This document shows positions 31,992 to 41,203 of a DNA stretch of 62,953 bases, piece after piece; positions within the stretch are counted from its first letter, which is position 1; every line of letters begins with the position of its first letter. Location of the stretch: positions 1 through 62,953 of the forward strand of contig NZ_QKWJ01000038.1 of assembly GCF_003353055.1 (NCBI RefSeq), given 5' to 3'. The notes under the pieces were generated by a model. That model had not been told where the DNA came from. It was given only the letters and a program-made list of their open reading frames with translations, and did no database searches. The position numbers were made by a program, and so were the translations under genes. The DNA is from Cupriavidus lacunae (lineage in GTDB: Bacteria; Pseudomonadota; Gammaproteobacteria; Burkholderiales; Burkholderiaceae).

Positions 31992-33563
31992 TCAGGCACC
32001 AGCGACCGTGGCGATCTCCGCCGACGGCTGCATCGCGGTCTCGTCGGGCAATGCGCGCCGGACCGGGTACAGGTCGTAGTCGGTCATGCGGAAGCTCGCG
32101 GTGGCGCGGCGGAACTGCCAGGTGAAGCCCGGCCACAGCGTGGTGTTGCGGCCGCTGCGCGGGTCGATGTACCAGCTGGCGCAGCCGCCGGCGGACCAGA
32201 TCGCATGGCCGAGGCGGGCCTGCAACTGATCGTTGAAACGGCGTTGCACTGGCTCGCGCACGTCCACCGCCTGCACGCCTTCGCGGCGCATCTGCTGCAG
32301 GGCGTCGACGATGTAGGCCACCTGCGACTCGATCATGAACACCATCGAGCTATGGCCCAGGCCGGTGTTGGGGCCGACCACGAAGAACAGGTTGGGAAAG
32401 CCCGCTACGGTGGTGCCCAGGTAGGCCTGCGCGCCGTCGCGCCAGGCATCGACCAGGTCCACGCCGTCGAGGCCCGAGATCACGCCGCGCGGCAGCGGGT
32501 CGGTGGCATGGAAGCCGGTGCCCAGGATGATGCAGTCGGCCGGCCGGCGCGTGCCGTCGCGCAGCACCACCGCGTCGCGCTCCACGCGGGCGATGCCGGT
32601 GGTGACCACGTCCACGTTGTCGCGCGTCAGCGCCGGGTAGTAGTCGTTGGAGATCAGCACGCGCTTGCAGCCGATGGTGTAGTCCGGCGTCAGCGTCGCA
32701 CGCAATGCGGGGTCGCGTACCTGTTTGGCCAGATGGCGCCGTGCGACGCGCTCCACCACCTTCATGATCTTCGGATGCAGCACGAAGCCCAGCACGCGCG
32801 ATTCCAGCATCCAGTAGATGCCGGTGCGCACCAGCGTCTGCGTGAACGGCAGGCGGCGGAACAGCCAGCGCTCGGTGGCGCTGACCTCGCGGTCCGGCTT
32901 GGGCATGATCCACGGCGGCGTGCGCTGGTACAGGTCCAGCTGCGCCACCTGGGGCGCGATCTGCGGCACGAACTGGATCGCGCTGGCGCCGGTGCCGATC
33001 ACGGCCACGCGCTTGCCGGCGAGCGCATAGGCGTGGTTCCAGTGCTGCGAGTGGAAGCACTCGCCCTCGAACGACTCAAGCCCGGGGATATTGGGGTACG
33101 AAGGCCGGCTCAGCCCGCCCATGCCGGATACCAGCACACGCGCCCGCACCACCTTGCCGTCGGCCATCTCCAGCCGCCACACCTGCGCGGCCTCATCCCA
33201 GGCGGCGTGGCGCAACTCATGGTGCAGCCGCAGGTGCGGGCGCAGGCCGAAGCGGTCGGTGCAGCCTTCCAGGTAGGCGCGGATCTCGGGCTGGGTCGAG
33301 AACATGCGCGACCAGTCCGGATTCGGCGCGAACGAGAAGGAATACAGGTGCGACTGCACATCGCAGGCGCAGCCCGGGTAGTGGTTGTCGCGCCAGGTGC
33401 CGCCGACCGAGCCGGCCTTCTCGAAGATCAGGAAATTGCGCTCGCCGCGCTCGCGCAGCCGCATCGCCATGCCAAGGCCGGCAAAGCCACTGCCGATGAT
33501 GGCAATGTCTGTGTGCTCAGGGGCAGGGGATGCCTGTTGCGGCAGCTCCGCGGGTGCATTCAT
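31992..33563 (-). CDS. Flavin-containing monooxygenase, Baeyer-Villiger type
   Basis: A 523-residue flavoprotein with two Rossmann motifs, GSGFAGLG (24-31, FAD) and VIGTGASA (188-195, NADPH). Between them is the BVMO fingerprint F-x-G-x-x-x-H-x-x-x-W at residues 165-175 (FEGECFHSQHW), followed by Asn rather than the usual Pro or Asp. BVMOs insert oxygen next to a ketone, giving an ester or lactone; long-chain AlmA-type enzymes are related. It is the first gene of the five-gene operon ending with rubredoxin. The ATG at 33563 gives MNAPAELPQQ, then the FAD motif at normal distance. Confidence 0.92.
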   Translation of the reverse strand: MNAPAELPQQASPAPEHTDIAIIGSGFAGLGMAMRLRERGERNFLIFEKAGSVGGTWRDNHYPGCACDVQSHLYSFSFAPNPDWSRMFSTQPEIRAYLEGCTDRFGLRPHLRLHHELRHAAWDEAAQVWRLEMADGKVVRARVLVSGMGGLSRPSYPNIPGLESFEGECFHSQHWNHAYALAGKRVAVIGTGASAIQFVPQIAPQVAQLDLYQRTPPWIMPKPDREVSATERWLFRRLPFTQTLVRTGIYWMLESRVLGFVLHPKIMKVVERVARRHLAKQVRDPALRATLTPDYTIGCKRVLISNDYYPALTRDNVDVVTTGIARVERDAVVLRDGTRRPADCIILGTGFHATDPLPRGVISGLDGVDLVDAWRDGAQAYLGTTVAGFPNLFFVVGPNTGLGHSSMVFMIESQVAYIVDALQQMRREGVQAVDVREPVQRRFNDQLQARLGHAIWSAGGCASWYIDPRSGRNTTLWPGFTWQFRRATASFRMTDYDLYPVRRALPDETAMQPSAEIATVAGA

Positions 33564-33821
33564 GGGCGCTCCTCACCGTGATTACAGTGTTTATTGTGAC
33601 ATTGATCGATGTCATCGTAGGAAGCGCGGCGCGGGTGGTCAATGCCGTGAGTGGAAGGATGGTTCTAATTTTTGGGGTTTTCCAGCGGCGCCTGGCGCAC
33701 ATGAAACAACGCCAGGTGGCCCGGCAGCCGCTTGAGCTGCCGGGTTCGGTCGTGCGTTTGAAACAGGAAGATTTTTTCGGGGCTTCGCGGATCACGAAGG
33801 CGTGGCCGCAACATCAGGCTG

Positions 33822-34910
33822 CTACGCCGCCCGTCCCTTGCGCCGCCAGCCGTGAGGCGTTTCACCAGTCCAGCGCTTGAAAGCGTGGGTGAAGGCACTC
33901 TGCTCGGAATAGCCCAGCCGCATTGCACACTGCGCGAGGCTGATGCCAGGATCGGCAAGATACTGCTCCGCCAGCGCGCGCCGCACGTTATCCACAAGCT
34001 GTGAATAACTGATGCCCTGCGCCTGCAGCCGCCGCTGCAAGGTGCGCACCGGCAGGCTCAGGTGCGTGGCGACGTCGGCAATGGGCAGTTCGCCCTGCTG
34101 GAGCCGCCCGCTGATATAGGCACGCGCCTGCGCCAACGCGTCGGCGCCCGCCGGCACGATCTGCTGCAGCTGGGTGTCGGCGATGCGCGTCATCTGCGCC
34201 TGCATGCCCGCGTCGGCCTGCAGCGATGGCAGGTCGAGCAGGGCCTGATCGATATGCATGGCATGACGCCCGGCATTGAAAACCACGGGGCAGCCGAACA
34301 CCTCGGCATGCAGGCTGGTATCGGCCGGCGCGGGATGCGGGAACTCCACCTGCGTGGCCACGTGCTGGTCCCCGATCAGCCAGCGCGCGAACACCACCCA
34401 GGTGGCCATATGCAGTTCATGGGCATGGCGCGACAGCGGGCCATGCCGCGCTTCCCAGGTCATGCAGGCGGCCTGCGGCGTTTCGATCAGGCGGGTGCCG
34501 CCGATATCGTTGGCCAGTACTTCATAGCGGATGCCTTGCAGGATGGCGTCGCGCACGGTGGGCGTGGTCAGCACCACGTAGCCCATCTCAGCATAGTGGC
34601 GCGGCGCGAAGGCGGCGCCGGCGCGCAGGCCGACATGAGGATCGCCGGTGACCTGCTCCAGCCAGTCGAGCAGAGCCAGGTAGGCCGCGCCGGGAATGCG
34701 CGTGGCGGTCTGCGCACCGGTGGCGTGCAGCAGTTCGGGCGGCACGCCGACGGCGCGCATCTGTTCGGCCGGGGCAATGCCCTGGCGCGCGCCGTGGTCG
34801 AGCACGGCGCGGAGGTAGGCGAGCGAGACGGTGCCCAATGCGGTGCCCGCTTGCGTCCCACTGGCACTGCCGTCGGGCTGGTTGGCGCGTGGCATCAAAT
34901 CACCTGTCAT
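33822..34910 (-). CDS. AraC-family transcriptional regulator
   Basis: A 362-residue regulator. The N-terminal ~230 residues form an effector domain like that of OruR/ArgR-type AraC proteins (arabinose-binding-like fold). The C-terminal ~100 residues are the double HTH (LSLPVRTLQRRLQAQGISYS, then ISLAQCAMRLGYSEQSAFTH and RWTGETPHGWR). It lies between the monooxygenase operon on the same strand and the Tat protein/GMC operon on the other strand, starting 99 bp from the latter. It probably controls one or both. ATG at 34910; an internal ATG at 34895 is possible. Confidence 0.9.
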   Translation of the reverse strand: MTGDLMPRANQPDGSASGTQAGTALGTVSLAYLRAVLDHGARQGIAPAEQMRAVGVPPELLHATGAQTATRIPGAAYLALLDWLEQVTGDPHVGLRAGAAFAPRHYAEMGYVVLTTPTVRDAILQGIRYEVLANDIGGTRLIETPQAACMTWEARHGPLSRHAHELHMATWVVFARWLIGDQHVATQVEFPHPAPADTSLHAEVFGCPVVFNAGRHAMHIDQALLDLPSLQADAGMQAQMTRIADTQLQQIVPAGADALAQARAYISGRLQQGELPIADVATHLSLPVRTLQRRLQAQGISYSQLVDNVRRALAEQYLADPGISLAQCAMRLGYSEQSAFTHAFKRWTGETPHGWRRKGRAA

Positions 34911-35009
34911 GCGGGATCAAGACCGGGCACCGATCTTTATCCAAACTCCGGGTAGCGTCAATGCGGGCCTGCCCCGCCTGAATACAAGAGACCGACGCAA
35001 GGAGACAAC

Positions 35010-35615
35010 ATGGCCCCCAATCATCCACACCGTCGTGCGGATGCCGATGCGGATACGCTGCACGCGCTGACGCGGCGCGGCTTCCTCAAAGTCGGCATCG
35101 GCTTCTCGGCCGCGCTGGCGTGTACCGCGCTGGTGCCGTCGCTGGCCGGCTGCTCGTCGGCCGATCCCGCGCCGCAGGCCGGCATGAAGTGGCTGCGCCC
35201 CGAAGACGTGGCGATGTTCCGCGCGCTGCTGCCGGCCATCGTCACTGAGCTGGCCGACGCGCCGCCGCCACGGCGCGCATCTTTGGAGCAGGACGCGCTG
35301 CGCAATATCGACACCACCTGCGCCGCGATGGGCGCGGGCGCGCAGGCCGAGCTGCGCAAGCTGTTCGGCCTGCTTGCCAGCATGCCGCTGCGCTGGGCGC
35401 TGACCGGCATCCGCCAGGACTGGCGCGCGGCCACGCCGGCGCAGGTGCAGGCCTTCCTGGCGCGCTGGCGCGCCAGCCGCCTGGCCACGCTCAATGCCGG
35501 CGCGGTGGTGCTGGTCAAGCTCACCAGCGTGGGCTACTACGTGTTGCCGGCCGCCTGGGCCGGCAGCGGCTATCCCGGCCCCAACGCGGCCGTCTACAAG
35601 GCGCTGCACGCCTGA
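35010..35615 (+). CDS. Tat-exported small subunit of a GMC-type dehydrogenase
   Basis: A 201-residue protein with a twin-arginine signal TRRGFLKVGIGFSAALAC followed by a lipobox-like LAGC, so it is probably exported folded and possibly lipidated. The rest is helical and resembles the small subunit 3 / FAD-delivery subunits that accompany membrane-bound GMC dehydrogenases (gluconate 2-dehydrogenase type). It ends 8 bp before the GMC gene, which itself lacks a signal sequence and could be co-exported with it. The family call is from size, signal and context; residue-level similarity is weak. Confidence 0.65.
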   Translation: MAPNHPHRRADADADTLHALTRRGFLKVGIGFSAALACTALVPSLAGCSSADPAPQAGMKWLRPEDVAMFRALLPAIVTELADAPPPRRASLEQDALRNIDTTCAAMGAGAQAELRKLFGLLASMPLRWALTGIRQDWRAATPAQVQAFLARWRASRLATLNAGAVVLVKLTSVGYYVLPAAWAGSGYPGPNAAVYKALHA

Positions 35616-35623
35616 TCCCCGAC

Positions 35624-37219
35624 ATGGCCATCGACAATCTCTACGACGCCGGCATCGCCGCCGGCTGGAAGGTACTGGACGCTGCCACCTTCACCACCAC
35701 GCGCACGCTGGATGCCGACGTCGTCATCGTCGGCAGCGGCGCGGGCGGCGGCATCAGCGCCGAGGCGCTCAGCCGCGCGGGCCTGCGCGTGGTGCTGCTG
35801 GAAGAAGGGGCGCTGCGCACCTCGGACAGCTTCCGCGACATGGACGAAAACCGCGCCTATCGCGAGCTGTACCAGGAAGCCGCGGCGCGCACCACGGCCG
35901 ACGGCGCCATCGCCATCCTGCAGGGCCGCTCGGTCGGCGGCAGCACCACGGTCAACTGGTCGTCGAGCTTCCGCACGCCGCCGCAGACGCTGGCGCACTG
36001 GGCCACGCAACACGCCGTCACCGGCCACGGCGAGGCCGACATGGCGCCATGGTTCCAGCAAGTGGAAGAGCGGCTGGGCATCGCGCCATGGGCGATGGCG
36101 CCCAATCCCAACAACGACGTGCTCAGGCGCGGCTGCGAGACGCTGGGCTGGGAATGGCACGTGATCCCGCGCAACGTGAAGGGCTGCTGGAACTCGGGCT
36201 ATTGCGGGCTGGGCTGCCCGGTCAATGCCAAGCAGTCGATGCTGGTATCGACCATCCCCGCGGCACTGGCCAGCGGCGCGACGCTGGTACACCGCGTGCG
36301 CGTGCGCACGCTGGACCATGATGGCAAGCGGGTGCAGTCGGTCACCGGCGAAGCACTGGGCGCGGACGGCTATACGCCGACCGGGGTCGAGGTGGTCGTG
36401 CGCGCGAAGCACGTCATTGCCGCCGGCGGTGCCATCAACACGCCGGCGCTGCTGCTGCGCTCGCGCGTGCCGGACCCCCATGAGCGGCTGGGATTACGCA
36501 CATTCATCCATCCGGTGAATATCAGTATCGCAAAAATGCCAGACCGCATTGATCCTTATTATGGTGCGCCGCAGTCGATCGCCTCCGACCACTTCCAGTG
36601 GAAGGACGGCGCGACCGGGCCGATGGGCTACAAGCTGGAGGTGCCGCCGCTGTTCCCCGGCATCAGCGCGGGCGTGATCAACGGTGTGGGCGAGGCGCTG
36701 CGCCGCGATATGGCGCAGTTGCCGAACACCAACGCGATGCTGGCGCTGCTGCGCGATGGCTTCGTGCCGGAGAGCGCCGGCGGGCGCGTGCGGCTGGCGG
36801 CCGACGGCAGCCCGCTGCTGGACTATGCAATGACGGACTACGCCTGGGACGGCGTGCGCCGCGCATGGCTGAGCATGGCGCAGGCGCAGTTCGCCGCCGG
36901 CGCCGAGCGCGTGCGGCCCGCGCACCTGGATGCCGCCGAATACCGGAGCTGGCCGGAGGCGCGCGATGCCATCGCGCAACTGCCGCTCAGGCCGTTCCGC
37001 ACTGCGCTGTTCACCGCGCACCTGATGGGCGGCTGCGGCATGAGCGACGATGCGCGCGGCGGCGTGGTGGACAGCCACGGCCATCACCATCAACTGGCCA
37101 ACCTGTCGGTGTTCGACGGCTCGGTGTTCCCGACCAGCGTGGGGGCGAACCCCCAATTGTCAGTGTTTGCGCTGACGGCGCAGAATGCGGATGCGCTGGC
37201 CCGGCGCCTCACCTCATGA
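35624..37219 (+). CDS. GMC-family FAD oxidoreductase
   Basis: A 531-residue flavoprotein: FAD motif VVIVGSGAGGGISAEALSRA, the GMC signature around GRSVGGSTTVNW, and the C-terminal active-site region HLMGGCGM and SVFPTSVGANPQLSVFALT. GMC enzymes oxidise alcohols, sugars or sterols. It has no signal peptide. It follows the Tat small-subunit gene by 8 bp; a cytochrome c subunit, present in many such dehydrogenases, is missing nearby. It may oxidise the alcohol made by the neighbouring monooxygenase operon. Confidence 0.9.
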   Translation: MAIDNLYDAGIAAGWKVLDAATFTTTRTLDADVVIVGSGAGGGISAEALSRAGLRVVLLEEGALRTSDSFRDMDENRAYRELYQEAAARTTADGAIAILQGRSVGGSTTVNWSSSFRTPPQTLAHWATQHAVTGHGEADMAPWFQQVEERLGIAPWAMAPNPNNDVLRRGCETLGWEWHVIPRNVKGCWNSGYCGLGCPVNAKQSMLVSTIPAALASGATLVHRVRVRTLDHDGKRVQSVTGEALGADGYTPTGVEVVVRAKHVIAAGGAINTPALLLRSRVPDPHERLGLRTFIHPVNISIAKMPDRIDPYYGAPQSIASDHFQWKDGATGPMGYKLEVPPLFPGISAGVINGVGEALRRDMAQLPNTNAMLALLRDGFVPESAGGRVRLAADGSPLLDYAMTDYAWDGVRRAWLSMAQAQFAAGAERVRPAHLDAAEYRSWPEARDAIAQLPLRPFRTALFTAHLMGGCGMSDDARGGVVDSHGHHHQLANLSVFDGSVFPTSVGANPQLSVFALTAQNADALARRLTS

Positions 37220-37487
37220 TGGATTGGCCGTGCAAGCCTGTAATGTCCGGCATTGCAGGCATTCGGCGTACCGGCTCCATGCAGGGCGCGGCCGACATTG
37301 TTGCGCGATTCCCCACACCAGTGGCGCAATTAGAATATCCCCTCCAATTCAGGTCTTGTGAAACGCTCGAAGCGCTGGATAGGCTTCGTACAACTGTTTC
37401 AAGCATCCGTATGCCGTCAGAGCAGGGAGCGGAACAGCGTAGCAAATTGCTAAGGGGTTTACGGCAGCAAAGAAGAGAGACGCCCCC

Positions 37488-38462
37488 ATGAAGACCGGCA
37501 AAAGCTCGGCAGAAGACACCAAGGCCCGGATTCTCGACGCCACGGAAAAGCTGTTCACCGAGGTCGGCTACGAAGCCACCTCGCTCAGGCAGGTCACGTC
37601 GCGCGCCATCGTCAACCTGGCCGCCGTGAACTACCACTTCCGCAGCAAAGACATCATGATGCACGCCGTGCTGAGCCGGCGGCTGGATCCGCTCAACGCG
37701 CAGCGCCTGGCGCTGCTCGATGCGTGCGAAGCCCGCTGGCCCGGCAACAGCATCCGCTGCCAGCACGTGATGGGCGCGCTGTTCGTGCCCGCGCTGCAGA
37801 TGGCACGCGACCCGTCGGTAGGCGGGCCATCGTTTCTGCGGCTGCTCGGGCGCGTGTATTCGGATACCTCGCCCTTTATCCAGCAATACCTGCTGGAGCA
37901 CTACGCCCCGGTGTACGGGCGCTTCTTCGATGCCTTCTCGCGTGCCATTCCGGCGCTGCCGCGGCATGAACTCGGCTGGCGCCTGCAGTTTGCGCTCAAG
38001 GCACTGGCCGGCGTGCTGGCCGGCGAAGAGATCACCAAGCTGCTGCCGGCGTTCACGCAGGGCAAGCAGATGAGCGATGCGCACGTGCTGGCCCAGCTCA
38101 CCGCGATGGTGGAAGCCGTGCTGAACGTGGCGCAACCCGGTGCGGACGAGTTCTCAGCCCTGCAGTCGGTATTCGACCTCGGCGAGCAGCAGCAGGCCGA
38201 GCAACGCGCCAGCAAGCTGGCCGCGGCGCAGTCCGCCGACGACCTGAGTGCCAGTTGCGCCGCGATGGCGGCAACGAGGGGCGACCCGGCCAGCCAAACC
38301 GCCGCCGCCCTCGACAAGGCCCGCATCAGCGCGCGCACCGTGCGCAATGCGGGCACGAAACGCGCCGCCGTGACCAGCGTGCCGGTCCGCGCACGCGAGC
38401 ACACTGTGAGTTTCCCCAGCAACCCGCTGGATGACTGGATGCGAATGCGCACCAGGACATAG
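37488..38462 (+). CDS. TetR-family transcriptional regulator with long C-terminal tail
   Basis: A 324-residue regulator. The HTH is at residues ~15-60 (DTKARILDATEKLFTEVGYE, TSLRQVTSRAIVNLAAVNYH, FRSKD), followed by a helical ligand-binding domain to about 215. The last ~100 residues are Ala/Arg/Ser-rich and look disordered, unusual for TetR proteins. The ATG at 37488 has AGAGAGACGCCC before it. It precedes the DUF1571/DUF2957/OmpW genes in the same direction and is the natural candidate for controlling them. Confidence 0.85.
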   Translation: MKTGKSSAEDTKARILDATEKLFTEVGYEATSLRQVTSRAIVNLAAVNYHFRSKDIMMHAVLSRRLDPLNAQRLALLDACEARWPGNSIRCQHVMGALFVPALQMARDPSVGGPSFLRLLGRVYSDTSPFIQQYLLEHYAPVYGRFFDAFSRAIPALPRHELGWRLQFALKALAGVLAGEEITKLLPAFTQGKQMSDAHVLAQLTAMVEAVLNVAQPGADEFSALQSVFDLGEQQQAEQRASKLAAAQSADDLSASCAAMAATRGDPASQTAAALDKARISARTVRNAGTKRAAVTSVPVRAREHTVSFPSNPLDDWMRMRTRT

Positions 38463-38666
38463 CGGCGCGCGTCGCGCCCGGTTACCGCCGGGCCGGCGCC
38501 GCCGCCCTCACGCAAACCTGAACCGTCGATCCATCCAGCGAGGCCACGCACAGGCCCCGCGGACCCCGTGCGCCCTGTCGGCATTCCCGCGGGCGCGGCG
38601 GTGGCCCCGTTCGTCCCCGCGCTGCCACGCTCCGCCCCTGGCGGACACCCTGAGGAGGAAGCTGCC

Positions 38667-39563
38667 ATGTCGATCCAACCGCTGTATTTTGCCGCCGTCG
38701 CCGGCGCCGTCATCGGGCTGCTGGCTGCGCCACTGGCCATGCCACCCGTGGCCATGGCCCAGACGGGCACAACCACTGCCGCCGCGGGCACGGGCTATGA
38801 CGGCCTGCCATCCGCACAGCAAGCCGCACTGTTCTCGCGCCAGGTCGCCAGCGGCGAACTCGCGCGCCTGTCCGATGAGCAGGTGCTGGCCGTGTTCCAG
38901 GCGCTTCAGCCGGATTCGCTGCTGAAATGGGCACGCGCCGAGATGAACCGCTATCCCGAGTACGAGTACTCGATGTCGCGCCAGGAACGGCTCAACAACC
39001 AGTGGCAGGACCAGCCCGCGAAGATGCAGATCCGCTACCGCCATCAGCCGCGCCAGCTCTATGCGAAATGGCTGTCCGGCGGCGCGCAGTCGGGACAGGA
39101 AATCCTCTATGACGAGACCCGCCGCAAGGACGAGATGTACGGCCACCTGGGCGGCGTGCTGGGCTTCACCTCGATGTGGATCGCACTGGACGGCACGCTG
39201 GCGCGCTCGCAGTCCAACCACACCGTGCGCGACCTAGGCTTCCAGTTCGTGCTGTCGATGCTGGAGCGCGATGCCAGGTCCCTGCGCGCCGCCGGGCTGT
39301 CCGAGAAATACAGCAAGGCCGAGATCGTGCAGGAGCAGGGCGTGCGCATGGTGGCGCTGACCTGGGACCTGCCGGCCGGCGCGCCGCAGTACTACGCCAA
39401 GAAGGTGCAGCTGATGCTGGACCTGAAGCATCCGTATATCCGCGTCGAAACCGCATGGGATGCCGACGGCAACATGGTCGAGAAGATCGTGTTCGACAAG
39501 CTGGTGCGCAAGACCTTCGAAGCCTCTGCGTTTGATCCGGCCAATCCTGACTATCGCTTCTGA
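38667..39563 (+). CDS. Exported DUF1571 protein (LolA-like)
   Basis: A 298-residue protein with a Sec signal (YFAAVAGAVIGLLAAPLAMP ... AMAQ). The mature part shows the DUF1571 pattern: MNRYPEYEYSMSRQERLNNQ, KMQIRYRHQPRQLYAKWLSG, GQEILYDETRRKDEMYGHLG, and a C-terminal IRVETAWDADGN. The fold is expected to resemble LolA/LppX lipid carriers of the periplasm, which fits transport of a hydrophobic compound. The ATG at 38667 has GGAGGAA 8 nt upstream. Confidence 0.75.
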   Translation: MSIQPLYFAAVAGAVIGLLAAPLAMPPVAMAQTGTTTAAAGTGYDGLPSAQQAALFSRQVASGELARLSDEQVLAVFQALQPDSLLKWARAEMNRYPEYEYSMSRQERLNNQWQDQPAKMQIRYRHQPRQLYAKWLSGGAQSGQEILYDETRRKDEMYGHLGGVLGFTSMWIALDGTLARSQSNHTVRDLGFQFVLSMLERDARSLRAAGLSEKYSKAEIVQEQGVRMVALTWDLPAGAPQYYAKKVQLMLDLKHPYIRVETAWDADGNMVEKIVFDKLVRKTFEASAFDPANPDYRF

Positions 39564-39811
39564 GATGCGGCAAAGCGGCGCGCACCGTGCGTTTGAATCG
39601 CTGGCCGCGCCGCTTGCCGCGCAGTCCGTGCAAGACCCGCAATCCACCGCCACACGCGGCACGCACGGCAGGTACGCCTGTTTGGAACGGCCGCTCTATT
39701 GACGCAAAAACACGCGAGCGGCGAGAGTCGCCGCACCCGGGAGGGATCCGGACACAGAGCCGGACAGCAGATCCAGAACCAGGGGTCGCCAGAAAAATCA
39801 GGAGACAGGCC

Positions 39812-41167
39812 ATGACCATGTCGATGCTTCGACGCAGCACTTTCGTTTTGACAGGGGTGAGTCTTGCCGCGACGCTGGCCGGCTGCGGTGGCGGCGGCGG
39901 CAATGAAGAGGCGCCGCGCGCCAGCACGCAGGCACCGCCGCAATGCGCGGACACGGGCACCTGCCCCGCGCAGGGGCCGGTCACCATCGGCGGCCCGCCC
40001 GGATCGCTGTGCCCGGCGGCGCTGGACTACAGCACCACCTTCACCGGCGGCTCCGGCGCCGGCGAGCTGGTCAGGCTGCGCTTCGACACCGCGGCCCGCA
40101 CCTACCAGCTGGACATCATCGAGTCGCCGGTACCCAAGCAACCCGGCAGCGTCAGCCCGACGCGCGCGGGCGTGACCTTCACCGGCACCTTCGCCAAGCT
40201 GACCTCGCTGCCGACCGCCGAGCAGAACCGCTGCGCGGTCGCGCTGCAGACCGCCACGGCGTCTGACGGCACCTCGCAGGCCAATATCGACAGCGCCAAG
40301 CCGCCGGTGATCTTCCTGGGCAACGGCGTCGCCGGCGGCGGCATCCCGGGTGCCACCATCTCCTACCCGGGCGTGCTCGGACTGGGCGCGATCCCGGCCA
40401 CCACATTCCCGTTCTATCCGGTGCTGGCATTCGCGCAGACCGAGACCGACTTCACCAAGGTGGCCGGCAGCTACAACCTGCTGGGCTACCACCAGGTGCC
40501 GTCCGGCGGCTCGTTGACTGCGTCGAGCCACTTCACGCCCGCGACCGCGCAGACCACCGAGACGCTGAAGACCGATGGCAGCTGCACGGCGTCGGCCGGC
40601 AACTGCCTCAGCACCGGCAACAGCTGGAAGCTGCGCAGCGCCGACGGCGCCTTCGAAAGCAGCAACGCCGACGGCAGCCGCCGCTACCCGTCGTTCCAGA
40701 GCCAGGCCATCACCAGCAACAACGCCAGCCGCGCCAAGGGGCTGATGGTGGTGGGCAAGCTCAATGGCGCGCTGGTGCCGCTGCTGGTGCGCACCGGCTA
40801 CGCGCAGATCTCGCTGCTGCCGCTGACGGTCAATGTCGACGATGAATCGGGGCTGGCCTTGATGGCGCCGGCCAGGCTGGTGGCCAGCGGCCAGCTTGAC
40901 GGCGGCTATATCGGCTCGGGCAGCGACTTTGCCTACACGGCATCGCTGATCAAGGGTGCGCGCGTGGACCTGCTCGATCCGATGACGATGAACCAGACCG
41001 GCGGCTTCCAGCTCGACTTCACGCAGACCGCACCGGGCATGGTGGCCACCACCGATAACAGCGGCACTACCGGCGCGCTCGTCGCGAGCGGCCGCGTCTT
41101 CAGCCACCTGTCCGGCACCGGCGGCGCCAGCCCGACCTTCCGCGTCGGCGTGCTGGCGGCACCCTGA
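39812..41167 (+). CDS. DUF2957 lipoprotein, copy 1
   Basis: A 451-residue lipoprotein: signal FVLTGVSLAATLAGCGGGGG, lipobox LAGC. The mature chain contains LCPAALDYSTTFTGGSGAGE, FPFYPVLAFAQTETDFTKVA and GLMVVGKLNGALVPLLVRTG, matched closely by the next gene. DUF2957 proteins are known mainly from Burkholderiaceae and have no assigned function; a cell-surface or periplasmic beta-rich structure is likely. The ATG at 39812 is preceded by CAGGAGACAGGC. First of two adjacent paralogues, 36 bp before copy 2. Confidence 0.82.
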   Translation: MTMSMLRRSTFVLTGVSLAATLAGCGGGGGNEEAPRASTQAPPQCADTGTCPAQGPVTIGGPPGSLCPAALDYSTTFTGGSGAGELVRLRFDTAARTYQLDIIESPVPKQPGSVSPTRAGVTFTGTFAKLTSLPTAEQNRCAVALQTATASDGTSQANIDSAKPPVIFLGNGVAGGGIPGATISYPGVLGLGAIPATTFPFYPVLAFAQTETDFTKVAGSYNLLGYHQVPSGGSLTASSHFTPATAQTTETLKTDGSCTASAGNCLSTGNSWKLRSADGAFESSNADGSRRYPSFQSQAITSNNASRAKGLMVVGKLNGALVPLLVRTGYAQISLLPLTVNVDDESGLALMAPARLVASGQLDGGYIGSGSDFAYTASLIKGARVDLLDPMTMNQTGGFQLDFTQTAPGMVATTDNSGTTGALVASGRVFSHLSGTGGASPTFRVGVLAAP

Positions 41168-41203
41168 ACACACCACAGACAAAAACACCGAGGAGACAAC
41201 GCC

